Positions 1 to 6,210 of a stretch of DNA of 8,013 nt are shown piece by piece. The stretch spans positions 1-8,013 of the forward strand of contig JACCZI010000030.1 in assembly GCA_013696015.1 (NCBI GenBank). The letters are read 5' to 3'. The notes below the pieces were generated by a model. That model was not told the DNA's origin, searched no databases, and saw only the letters and a program-made list of their open reading frames with translations. The position numbers and the translations under genes were made by a program. The stretch comes from Nocardioidaceae bacterium. GTDB taxonomy: Bacteria; Actinomycetota; Actinomycetes; Propionibacteriales; Nocardioidaceae. Each line of letters opens with the position of its first letter. Within the stretch, counting starts at the first letter, position 1.

Positions 1-1
1 G

Positions 2-142
2 ACGCTGACCGCAGCGCATGCCGAGGTGGCGGCCGCCATCGCGTCGGCCGAGAAGGCCGCGCCGTCCGACACCCGCCGAGCGGTGGCGGCACCGCCGGAG
101 GAGCCGGTCGTGCCGCAGCCACCGGGCGCGCCGTCTGCGTGA
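2..142 (+). CDS. 3' end of an unidentified gene (C-terminal 46 residues)
   Basis: An open frame enters from the left edge and ends at TGA 140-142. Its third codon positions are strongly G/C rich, as in the neighbouring real genes. The visible tail begins with an Ala-rich, probably helical stretch (TLTAAHAEVAAAIASAEKAA) and ends in a Pro/Ala-rich, probably disordered segment (PPEEPVVPQPPGAPSA). No catalytic motif is visible and I do not recognise the family. Its stop codon overlaps the GTG start of the TauE/SafE gene in the sequence GTGA, which suggests the two are co-transcribed and translationally coupled. The 5' part lies outside the window. A competing long frame over the same DNA (18-1070) is Arg/Pro-rich and is a shadow. 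Confidence 0.6.
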   Translation, partial: TLTAAHAEVAAAIASAEKAAPSDTRRAVAAPPEEPVVPQPPGAPSA

Positions 143-894
143 GTCTGGGCGAGGCATTCCTGGTCCTCGCCGCGGGCCTGGCGGCCGGCACCATCAACAC
201 CGTCGTGGGCTCAGGCACCCTGATCACGTTCCCGACCCTGCTCGCCATCGGACTCGACCCGGTCGCCGCCAACGTGTCCAACACGATCGGCCTCGTGCCG
301 GGATCGCTGTCGGGAGCCGTCGGCTATCGCCGCGAGCTGAGCGGCCAGCGGTCCCGGTTGCTGCGCCTGGCGCCGGCGGCGACGGCCGGTGGCCTGGTCG
401 GCGCGGTGCTGCTGCTGGTGCTGCCGGACGACGCCTTCGACGCCATCGTTCCCGCTTTGATCGGGGTCGGCTGCGTGCTCGTGGCAGTGCAGCCGTGGCT
501 GACCCGTCTGCTCGGCCGAGATGGCCGCGAAGAACGACCGCCGCACGGCTCGGTGCTAGTGGTCGTTCTGATCTTCCTGACCGGCGTCTACGGCGGCTAC
601 TTCGGCGCCGCGCAAGGCGTCCTGTTGATCGCCATCATGGGCCTGCTGCTCGACGCTCACCTGCAGCGGGTAAATGCGGTCAAGAACGTGCTGGCGCTGC
701 TCGTCAACGGCGTGGCCGCCGTCGTCTTCGTCGTTATCGCCGACCCGGACTGGGCCGTTGTGGGGCTCATCGCCTTGGGGGCCAGCGTGGGCGGCCAGAT
801 CGGTGCCACCGTCGGGCGCCGGTTGCCTCCGGTCGCCTTCCGAGTCTTCATCGTCGTCGTCGGCGTGGTCGCGATCTGGCGGCTGCTCGCCTGA
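139..894 (+). CDS. TauE/SafE-family (TSUP) membrane permease
   Basis: The 251-residue product is a very hydrophobic polytopic membrane protein of the TSUP family. Members move small, often sulfur-containing organic or inorganic anions such as sulfite, sulfoacetate or thiosulfate across the cytoplasmic membrane. Two homologous halves are visible. The N-terminal half has the glycine-rich motif with proline, GSGTLITFP (residues 24-32), and SNTIGLVPGSLSGAVGY (47-63). The second half has GVYGGYFGAAQG (149-160) followed by NAVKN (179-183), both typical of the family. A charged linker, GRDGREERPP (126-135), separates the halves. The length fits the usual 240-270 residues. The GTG start overlaps the upstream stop in GTGA and has no obvious Shine-Dalgarno sequence, so translation probably depends on coupling. 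The substrate cannot be inferred, as no sulfur-metabolism gene is visible nearby. Confidence 0.9.
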   Translation: MSLGEAFLVLAAGLAAGTINTVVGSGTLITFPTLLAIGLDPVAANVSNTIGLVPGSLSGAVGYRRELSGQRSRLLRLAPAATAGGLVGAVLLLVLPDDAFDAIVPALIGVGCVLVAVQPWLTRLLGRDGREERPPHGSVLVVVLIFLTGVYGGYFGAAQGVLLIAIMGLLLDAHLQRVNAVKNVLALLVNGVAAVVFVVIADPDWAVVGLIALGASVGGQIGATVGRRLPPVAFRVFIVVVGVVAIWRLLA

Positions 895-907
895 CATCTG
901 CTGTCAA

Positions 908-928
908 TGACGCGGCCAAGGGCCGTCA
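908..928. terminator. possible bidirectional stem-loop between convergent genes
   Basis: TGAC-gc-GGCC-aag-GGCC-GTCA forms an 8-bp stem with a 2-nt bulge and a 3-nt loop. It lies in the 31-bp gap between the TSUP stop (894) and the MFS stop (926-928), and the last arm includes the MFS stop codon. There is no T-tract on either side, so it is not a classical intrinsic terminator, though such stems are common at convergent gene ends in high-GC actinomycetes. Confidence 0.35.
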
Positions 929-947
929 TAAGTCTCGGATCGTCGCA
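924..947 (+). repeat. dispersed repeat, copy A (overlaps MFS 3' end)
   Basis: This copy carries the exact 17-base core CATAAGTCTCGGATCGT (927-943), flanked by CGT on the left and CGCA on the right. On the minus strand it encodes the last residues of the MFS protein (ATIRDL) and its TGA stop. The same core occurs exactly in copies C and D near 7.1 kb and with one change in copy B. Confidence 0.85.
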
Positions 948-2104
948 AAGCCCAGGGGCTGCCCGCGCCAGTGGTGGACCAGCACTGCCGACGCGGTCAG
1001 CATCGCCGCCAGCGCCGCGACCAGCACGCTCAGCGCGGCGGCCTGTGAGCCGAACGCGAACGCGCCGTAGACCACCACGGCACCCAGCTCGGAGAGCAAA
1101 CCCGCGACCGAGGTGACGGTGGCCCGAGCCGACGTGGTGATGGCGTGCTGCAACCTGATCTGCGCCACGACGATCGCCATCTGCAGCAGCCCGTAGCCGA
1201 CGGCGATCCCGACGAACCCGTACGATTCTCCCGCCAGGGCACCGACCGCGATCGCCACCCCGGCACCGGCGACGCTGGGTGCCAGCGCGCCCTGAGACAC
1301 ACGTGATGCCATCGCGGCGCCCAGCGCCTGCGCTGCCACCGTGATGGCGATGAGCACGGGAATCACGCTGGACCGCGCGCCGAGTTCGACGGCGAGCAGT
1401 GGGAAGTACTCGTCGAACGCGAGGAACCCGGGGAGCAGCGCCGCCACCAGGACGGCACGGCGCAGCGCAGGAACGCCCAACGACGAGCTGACCCCGGTCC
1501 GCAGCACGACCAGATAGCCCGCGCTCGGCTCGGCTGGCGCGATGGCCGGCGCGGCGTCCGGCGCGAGGGAGAGCGCAAGCAAGGTGAGCGCGGCGCACAC
1601 CGCGACGCTGGCCCACCCGACCGCACGAAAGCCACCCAGCTCGATCAACGGTGCGGCAGAGACCGTGGCCGCAAGGTTCAGCACCAGGCCGCCGGACTGA
1701 CCGCGCGCGATCACGCCCGGGTACCGCGCCAGCTCGTCGCGGGCGGCAAGATGGTCGAAGACGTACGCCTCGTACGCACCCGATGTGATCGCGCTGCTCA
1801 GCCCCCACAGCACGAAGCCACCGGCGAACGCCGGGTATGACGGGACCAGTGTCCACAGGGCGAAGCAACCGCCGTACAACCCGGCTGCCAGCACCAGCAG
1901 CACCCGGCGGGACACGACGTCGGCCCACGCGCCCGACGGCACCTCGAGCGCGAGCGTCGTCACCGACCAGATGACGAACAACGTCGAGATCTCGCTGGTC
2001 GACAGGCCGGTGTCAGCGAAGAGGACTGCATACACCGGGAAGTACGGGATGCACTCCTGCAGCGCTGCGTACGCGACGACGCGCCCGGAGCGCCATCGGG
2101 GCAC
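926..2104 (-). CDS. major facilitator superfamily (MFS) transporter
   Basis: The 392-residue protein has about 12 hydrophobic segments, the normal size for an MFS carrier in the cytoplasmic membrane, probably a proton-coupled drug or metabolite exporter. The loop after TM2 holds the MFS signature in variant form, LEVPSGAWADVVSRR (53-67), where P-S-G, A-D and R-R match the usual P-x-G-x-x-A-D-x-x-x-R-R pattern. A central polar stretch, APDAAPAIAPAEPSAG (181-196), separates the two six-helix halves. The GTG at 2104 is the first possible start because an in-frame TGA lies 18 bases upstream; no good Shine-Dalgarno sequence precedes it. It is divergent from the GNAT gene and convergent with the TSUP gene. 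The extreme C-terminus (ATIRDL and stop) is encoded by a dispersed repeat, so the natural end of the protein may have been altered. The substrate is unknown. Confidence 0.88.
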   Translation of the reverse strand: MPRWRSGRVVAYAALQECIPYFPVYAVLFADTGLSTSEISTLFVIWSVTTLALEVPSGAWADVVSRRVLLVLAAGLYGGCFALWTLVPSYPAFAGGFVLWGLSSAITSGAYEAYVFDHLAARDELARYPGVIARGQSGGLVLNLAATVSAAPLIELGGFRAVGWASVAVCAALTLLALSLAPDAAPAIAPAEPSAGYLVVLRTGVSSSLGVPALRRAVLVAALLPGFLAFDEYFPLLAVELGARSSVIPVLIAITVAAQALGAAMASRVSQGALAPSVAGAGVAIAVGALAGESYGFVGIAVGYGLLQMAIVVAQIRLQHAITTSARATVTSVAGLLSELGAVVVYGAFAFGSQAAALSVLVAALAAMLTASAVLVHHWRGQPLGFATIRDL

Positions 2105-2152
2105 GAGCGACGAGGCAGGTCAAGCGAACGGGTTCGGGAATCGCATCACCGC

Positions 2153-2162
2153 AGACTAGCGT
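2153..2162. promoter_or_regulatory. possible overlapping divergent -10 elements
   Basis: In the 59-bp gap between the MFS and GNAT starts, the plus strand reads TAGCGT (2157-2162) and the minus strand reads TAGTCT (2158-2153). Both fit the actinobacterial -10 pattern TANNNT and they share one TA step. The plus one would start RNA near 2169-2170, at the in-frame ATG of the GNAT gene, giving a leaderless transcript. No convincing -35 is seen on either side, so this is a weak call. Confidence 0.25.
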
Positions 2163-2163
2163 C

Positions 2164-2649
2164 GTGACCATGCCGGAGCCGGTCGTCGAGGTCACCCGGT
2201 TCGGAGACCTCGACACCTCGACGCTGTACTCGATGCTGCGACTGCGCGTCGACGTGTTCGTCGTCGAGCAGCGCTGCCCGTACCCGGAGCTCGATGGCCA
2301 CGACACCGAAACGTCGACTGAGCACGTCTTGGCGCATGACGGTGCGCAGGTGGCGGGATACCTGCGGCTGCTGAGTGAGCTGGACGGTTCACGGCGCATC
2401 GGCCGGGTGTGCGTGGCGCGCGGTCACCGCGGCAGGGGGCTAGCGGCGCGGTTGGTCTCCGCTGCGCTGAGCCGCTGCGCCGGCGACGTCGTGGTGCTGG
2501 ATGCGCAGGTGTATCTGCGGAACTGGTACGTGCGGCACGGCTTCGTCGCCAGCGGTCCGGAGTTCCTCGAGGACGGGATCCCGCACGTCCCGATGCGCCT
2601 GCAGACCTCGCGCCGGGTCAGCCGAACGCCGCCAACCAGCGCCCCGTGA
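2164..2649 (+). CDS. ElaA-like GNAT N-acetyltransferase
   Basis: The 161-residue protein resembles the ElaA branch of the GNAT superfamily, which transfers acetyl from acetyl-CoA to an amine; the natural acceptor of ElaA is not well defined. Family hallmarks are LRLRVDVFVVEQRCPYPELDG (25-45), the acetyl-CoA loop RVCVARGHRGRGLAARLV (81-98, with the R-x-x-G-x-A pattern at 89-94), LDAQVYLRNWYVRHGF (112-127) and the C-terminal DGIPHVPM (137-144). The GTG at 2164 and an in-frame ATG at 2170 are both possible starts; neither has a Shine-Dalgarno sequence, and a leaderless message from the ATG is plausible. After the conserved domain there is a 15-residue polar tail with no family counterpart, encoded by DNA that overlaps the convergent hydrolase gene by 32 bp. 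Confidence 0.9.
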   Translation: MTMPEPVVEVTRFGDLDTSTLYSMLRLRVDVFVVEQRCPYPELDGHDTETSTEHVLAHDGAQVAGYLRLLSELDGSRRIGRVCVARGHRGRGLAARLVSAALSRCAGDVVVLDAQVYLRNWYVRHGFVASGPEFLEDGIPHVPMRLQTSRRVSRTPPTSAP

Positions 2650-3586
2650 GTGCGTAGGCCCGCTCACGTGCGGGCGGGGCGGAGAGGTACACGTCGTGGA
2701 TGGCGCCGTCGATGCGGGCGATAGTGACTTGGCGACCGAGCTGCGGAGCCCATCGCGCGATCAGCTTGACGTCAAGGACCACGTCGCTGGCCGTGATGTC
2801 GTCGGACCACGCGGTCGTGAAGACCGTCCGGGCCGAGGTCAGCACCAGCACCGGCGCACCAACGTCGAGACCCTGGTGCAACCGGCGGTGACCGCGCCGG
2901 ATCGCCCGTAGCCAGCCGGCGCGCACGGGGAAGCTGTCGGCGGGCTTCCACGCCAGGTCGAAGTCCCACTCGCCCCGGTGGTCGCGGTGCAGCGACTCGA
3001 CGTACACGGGTGAGACGCTGCGCGGGATCACCTGGTACGGCCGGCGTGCCCCGACTTGTTCGAGCGCCCGAGTGCCGACAGTTCGCAACAGCATCGACCC
3101 CTGGACGTCCAGCCACGGGCTGTTGAGCACGAACGCGCTTGGTGTGCGCCGTCCCTGCGTCTGGCGTCGGTCCGACCACAGCGCGACCACCAGCCCACCC
3201 GTCGAGTGCGCCACGACGACGACCTCGGTATGGCCGTCGCGGCCGGTGATCAGGTCGTACGCGGCGTCGAGCTCGGCGTCGTACTCCTCCAGGTCGAGGC
3301 AGAAGTTCGGCGTCTGGTGCGGTAGCAACGACCGGCCGTACTTGCGCAGGTCGAGTGCGTAGAAGTCGTAGCCGAGTCCGCCGAAGAACTCGGCCACCGA
3401 GGCCTGGAAGAAGTAGTCGCAGAAGCCGTGGACGTAGAGGACGGCGCGGGTCGCCGTCGTGTCGGCGGGCCGGTGCACGAGCGTGGCGACCACGCGGCCC
3501 TCTGAGTCGTCGGGCAGCTCGATCGTCTCGGCGATGAACGGTTCGCCGAGCACGTCGGCGAGCCGGTCTCGTCGTGGGTCGAGCAT
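2618..3586 (-). CDS. alpha/beta hydrolase (serine hydrolase, monoacylglycerol-lipase-like)
   Basis: The 322-residue protein has an alpha/beta hydrolase fold of the Hydrolase_4/S33 type. Seen in order: the oxyanion-hole strand VLYVHGFCDYFF (49-60), the FYALDLRKYGRS stretch (75-86), the nucleophile elbow VVAHSTGG (124-131) with Ser128, and the likely catalytic histidine in IDGAIHDVYLS (292-302, His297). The acid residue is probably one of the aspartates at 262, 263 or 268. It likely hydrolyses esters or lipids in the cytoplasm; no signal peptide is present. I chose the ATG at 3586 because the longer frame upstream (to 3775) is Arg-rich and lies inside the VOC gene, whereas homology-like sequence starts at MLDPRRDRLADVLGEPF. 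The start has only a weak GAG upstream and sits in a small hairpin. It lies 29 bp after the VOC stop, so co-transcription is possible. Confidence 0.87.
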   Translation of the reverse strand: MLDPRRDRLADVLGEPFIAETIELPDDSEGRVVATLVHRPADTTATRAVLYVHGFCDYFFQASVAEFFGGLGYDFYALDLRKYGRSLLPHQTPNFCLDLEEYDAELDAAYDLITGRDGHTEVVVVAHSTGGLVVALWSDRRQTQGRRTPSAFVLNSPWLDVQGSMLLRTVGTRALEQVGARRPYQVIPRSVSPVYVESLHRDHRGEWDFDLAWKPADSFPVRAGWLRAIRRGHRRLHQGLDVGAPVLVLTSARTVFTTAWSDDITASDVVLDVKLIARWAPQLGRQVTIARIDGAIHDVYLSAPPARERAYALTGRWLAAFG

Positions 3587-3615
3587 GGGGCTCAGTCTGC
3601 CCCACGGATCATCGG

Positions 3616-4374
3616 TCAGCCCGAGAGGTCCTGCATCACCGCGAAGGGTGCGCCCCATGGGTCCTCGACGACGGCGAAGCGTCCGTAGGGGGTGTCCTGC
3701 GGCGCCATCGAGATCTTTCCGCCGCCCTGCTCCACTGCGGCAACCGTGGCGTCGGTCGACGCCACCGAGAAGCACGACGTCCAGCCCTCCGGGGAGCCGG
3801 GCCGGTGACCGCCGAGCCCGCCCAACGGGTTCCCGTCGGTGGCGAAGGTGGAGTACCCGCCCATGCCCTCGACCTCGTCGAAGCGGAAGCCGAAGACCGC
3901 GCTGTAGAAGGCCTGGGCCGCCTGGAGGTCGTCACACGCCGAGTCGTTCCACACCAGGGCGCCAGGCTCGTTGTAGATCTGCGCTCCGGTGGCCTCGCCG
4001 GCCTGCCATAGACCGAAGGACTGTCCCTGCGGGTCCACGGCGATCGCCATCCGGCCCATCGGGCCCACGTCCATGGGTGGGAAGACGACGGTTCCTCCGG
4101 CGTCGGTGATGCGGGCGCAGGCGGCGTCGGTGTCGTCGGTTGCGAAGTACGTCGTCCACTGAGGCGGGTTGGACGGGTCTTGCTGCGGGCCGATGCCCGC
4201 TGCCGCGCGGTCTGAGGTCAGGCAGGTCAGGTAGCCGCCGTACTCGGGCTCGCCCCCGGTGTAGGTCCAGCCGAGGACGTCCGAGTAGAACGCCTTGACT
4301 GCGTCGACGTCGGATGCGGTGTAGTCGACCCAGCAGGGGGTTCCGTTGGGCCAAGCGGTGTCGCGGGTGGGCAT
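3616..4374 (-). CDS. two-domain VOC (glyoxalase/bleomycin-resistance-like) protein, Cfp30B type
   Basis: The 252-residue protein is a tandem of two vicinal-oxygen-chelate domains, roughly residues 10-125 and 137-249. The opening GTPCWVDYTASD and the domain joint GLWQAGEATGAQIYNEPGALVWND resemble mycobacterial Cfp30B (Rv0577), a secreted or surface-associated two-domain glyoxalase-like antigen; this comparison is from memory. Each domain ends with the typical D-P-x-G/W-G/Q element (DPQGQSFGLW at 114-123, DPWGAPFAVM at 238-247). No signal peptide is visible. The enzymatic role is undefined in the family, and true glyoxalase I activity is not implied. The ATG at 4374 is fixed by AGGAGG just upstream. 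An 80-bp gap separates it from the ATPase gene, so it may have its own promoter. The longer open frame upstream to 4590 lies inside the ATPase gene and is not used. Confidence 0.88.
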   Translation of the reverse strand: MPTRDTAWPNGTPCWVDYTASDVDAVKAFYSDVLGWTYTGGEPEYGGYLTCLTSDRAAAGIGPQQDPSNPPQWTTYFATDDTDAACARITDAGGTVVFPPMDVGPMGRMAIAVDPQGQSFGLWQAGEATGAQIYNEPGALVWNDSACDDLQAAQAFYSAVFGFRFDEVEGMGGYSTFATDGNPLGGLGGHRPGSPEGWTSCFSVASTDATVAAVEQGGGKISMAPQDTPYGRFAVVEDPWGAPFAVMQDLSG

Positions 4375-4378
4375 CGGT

Positions 4379-4384
4379 CCTCCT
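4379..4384 (-). promoter_or_regulatory. strong ribosome-binding site of the VOC gene
   Basis: On the minus strand AGGAGG is followed by four bases and the ATG at 4374. This decides the start against the longer in-frame extension and is among the strongest Shine-Dalgarno sites in the window. Confidence 0.8.
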
Positions 4385-4454
4385 CTAGTAGTGGCATTCC
4401 TACCCTCGCACCGGCCCCCGACAGTTGTCACGTCCAGCGGCTCCCAGATGCTCG

Positions 4455-5405
4455 TCAGCCGGCTGCGTACAGCAGCCGGATGACGTCCTCGATCGCCGGC
4501 TCCTGGATGGAGAGGTCCACGACGTCGTACGCGGCGGCGAGCGCGCTGACGATCGGCGCAGCGCTGGAGTGCGCGGGGAACGACAGCCACTGTCGTGGTC
4601 CCTCGACCCGGGTGACCGTCGTCCCGGGCACCCGCACCGGTTCGAGCTGCGTCTCGAGGTCGACGACGACGGTGCGGGTGGCGCCGCCGACCCGCTGCAG
4701 CGCGGTGAGGTCACCGTCGAAGACCAGTCGCCCGGCGTCGATCACCATCACCCGGCGGCAGATGTGCTCGATGTCGACGAGGTCGTGCGTGGTGAGCATG
4801 ATCGTGGTGCCTCGCTCGGCGTTGAGATCCCGCAGGAAGTCGCGCAGCCGGGCCTTGCTGATGAGGTCGAGCCCGATGGTTGGCTCGTCGAGGTACAGAA
4901 TCGGCGGGTCGTGGAGCAAGGCCGCGGCGATGTCGCCGCGCATCCGCTGCCCGAGCGAGAGCTGGCGCACCGGGACGTCGAGCAGCGGGGCGAGGTCGAG
5001 CAGCTCGACGAGCGTCGCCAGGTTGGTCCGGTAGCGGTCGCGGGGGACGTCGTAGATGCGGGCCAGCAGCGCGAACGAGTCGCGCAGCGGTAGGTCCCAC
5101 CACAGCCCGGAGCGGTGGCCGAAGACGACGCCGATGCGCCGGGCCAGCTCGGTGCGCCGCCGCGACGGGTCCAGGCCATCGACGTGCAGCCGTCCGGAGG
5201 TGGGGACCAGGATGCCGGTCAGCATCTTGATCGTGGTCGACTTGCCGGCGCCGTTGGGGCCGATGAAGCCCACCACCTCGCCGGCGTCGATGCCGAAGCT
5301 CACCCCGTCGACGGCGACGACCTCCCGCCGCTCCCGGCGCAGCCGGCCACCCTTGCTGCGCACGACGAACGTGCGCCGCAGGTCTGTGACCTCGATGACC
5401 GCCAC
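4455..5405 (-). CDS. ABC transporter ATP-binding subunit (ABC-2 exporter)
   Basis: The 316-residue cytoplasmic ATPase energises the exporter formed with the two permeases upstream of it in the same operon. Motifs in order: Walker A GPNGAGKST (49-57), the Q-loop region GVVFGHRSGLWWDLP (92-106), signature LSLGQ (149-153), Walker B ILYLDEPTIGLD (169-180) and H-loop His207 in TTHD. The stretch LWWDLPLRDSFALLARIY and the C-terminal extension (about 240-316, ending PAIEDVIRLLY) are typical of the drug/lipid-type ABC-2 ATPases paired with PF06182-like permeases. The position usually held by the Q-loop glutamine appears to be His97. The GTG at 5405 lies 1 base after the permease stop and has GGGGAG 7 bases upstream. 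The longer frame to 5534 runs inside the permease gene and is a shadow. The transported substrate cannot be told from the sequence. Confidence 0.92.
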   Translation of the reverse strand: MAVIEVTDLRRTFVVRSKGGRLRRERREVVAVDGVSFGIDAGEVVGFIGPNGAGKSTTIKMLTGILVPTSGRLHVDGLDPSRRRTELARRIGVVFGHRSGLWWDLPLRDSFALLARIYDVPRDRYRTNLATLVELLDLAPLLDVPVRQLSLGQRMRGDIAAALLHDPPILYLDEPTIGLDLISKARLRDFLRDLNAERGTTIMLTTHDLVDIEHICRRVMVIDAGRLVFDGDLTALQRVGGATRTVVVDLETQLEPVRVPGTTVTRVEGPRQWLSFPAHSSAAPIVSALAAAYDVVDLSIQEPAIEDVIRLLYAAG

Positions 5406-5406
5406 G

Positions 5407-6210
5407 TCAGCTCCCCGTGCTGCGGTAGCGGCGGACCCCGGCCCGCCAGGCCACGGCCGCGGCAGCCGCGGCCAGCACCGCCGCGACGGGAGAGGCGTAC
5501 TGCAGCGCGCTCGGCAGGCCGAACGGGTCCTCAACGTCGAGCAGGTACAAGGCGGGGTACCAGTTCACGAATGCCAGGGGCACGATGAACGTGACGCTGC
5601 GGACCACCTCGGCGGGATAGATCGACAGCGGGAACTGCGTCAACGTATTGCCGCCGTACGTGAACGCGTTCATGACCTCGGTCGCGTCACCGGCCAGCAC
5701 CTGAAAGGCGCCGCCCAGCACGAACACGGCGCAGAAGATGACCGAGCCGCTGACCAGGGTCGCCAGCAGCACCAGCACCTTGGGAACCGACCAGTCGATG
5801 TTGCTGGCCGCCAGTCCCCAGCCGAGAACGGCGACTGCTTGGGTGATGCGGCCGACCCGGCGCAGCGCGAACTGGTCGGCGGCGATCTGCACCAGCGGCG
5901 CCACCGGGCGCACCAGCATCGCGTCGAAGGAGCCGTCACGGACGCGCCGCCCCAGCTGCTCGGTGTTGCCCATGAGCAGGTCGGCGGCGCCGAGGGCGAA
6001 GCCGGACATGCCATAAAGAAGCGCGACCTCGCCGAGCGTGAAGCCGCCGAGCTCGTCGATGTGGCTGAACATGATCGCGATCGCGGCGAAGTCGATGAGC
6101 GTGATCAGCGCCTGGCCGACCGTCATCGCCACGAAGGACGCGCGGTAGGTCATGCTCGCCCGGACCCAGGCGCCCGCGATCAGCCCGTACGCCCGCAGTG
6201 AGCTAGCCAC
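5407..6210 (-). CDS. ABC-2 type permease subunit (second membrane subunit)
   Basis: The 267-residue integral membrane protein has about six hydrophobic segments and belongs to the ABC-2 permeases of the PF06182 (formerly DUF990) kind. Typical features are an N-terminal amphipathic stretch with RASMTYRASF (18-27), then TM segments near 28-48 and 65-80, the cytosolic motif RRVRDGSFDAMLVRPV (88-103), TM segments near 120-170, and NWYPALYLLD (216-225) before the last helix. The R-x-G-x-x-D-x-x-L-x-R-P element matches the corresponding VRSGAVAIDLHRPI of its partner, so the two permeases are paralogues that likely form a heterodimer. The GTG at 6210 overlaps the partner's stop by 8 bases, indicating translational coupling. 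It precedes the ATPase by one base. Confidence 0.9.
   Translation of the reverse strand: MASSLRAYGLIAGAWVRASMTYRASFVAMTVGQALITLIDFAAIAIMFSHIDELGGFTLGEVALLYGMSGFALGAADLLMGNTEQLGRRVRDGSFDAMLVRPVAPLVQIAADQFALRRVGRITQAVAVLGWGLAASNIDWSVPKVLVLLATLVSGSVIFCAVFVLGGAFQVLAGDATEVMNAFTYGGNTLTQFPLSIYPAEVVRSVTFIVPLAFVNWYPALYLLDVEDPFGLPSALQYASPVAAVLAAAAAAVAWRAGVRRYRSTGS

Noticed and set aside
18..1070. Long plus-strand frame of 350 codons over the TauE/SafE gene
   Set aside because: Its product is an Arg/Pro/Ser-rich low-complexity sequence with no domain, while the overlapping frame at 139-894 has clear TSUP motifs and membrane segments. It is a high-GC shadow.
657..1928. 423-codon minus-strand frame over the TSUP 3' end and the MFS gene
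   Set aside because: Arg/Gly-rich shadow of the MFS gene; it crosses two real genes and lacks membrane or enzyme motifs.
3587..3775. 63-residue N-terminal extension of the hydrolase
   Set aside because: It lies inside the VOC gene in another frame and is Arg/Gly-rich; the ATG at 3586 fits the family N-terminus.
4424..4437. Short dyad GACA-N2-TGTC between the ATPase and VOC genes as an operator
   Set aside because: Four-base half sites are expected by chance and no matching promoter elements with good spacing were found.
4375..4590. 72-residue N-terminal extension of the VOC protein
   Set aside because: It lies inside the ATPase coding region and gap; the ATG at 4374 has a strong AGGAGG site and matches the family start.
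5056..6201. 381-codon plus-strand frame opposite the ABC ATPase and permease
   Set aside because: Antisense shadow with charged low-complexity sequence (His/Gln/Arg/Asp-rich); the minus-strand genes have all expected ABC motifs.
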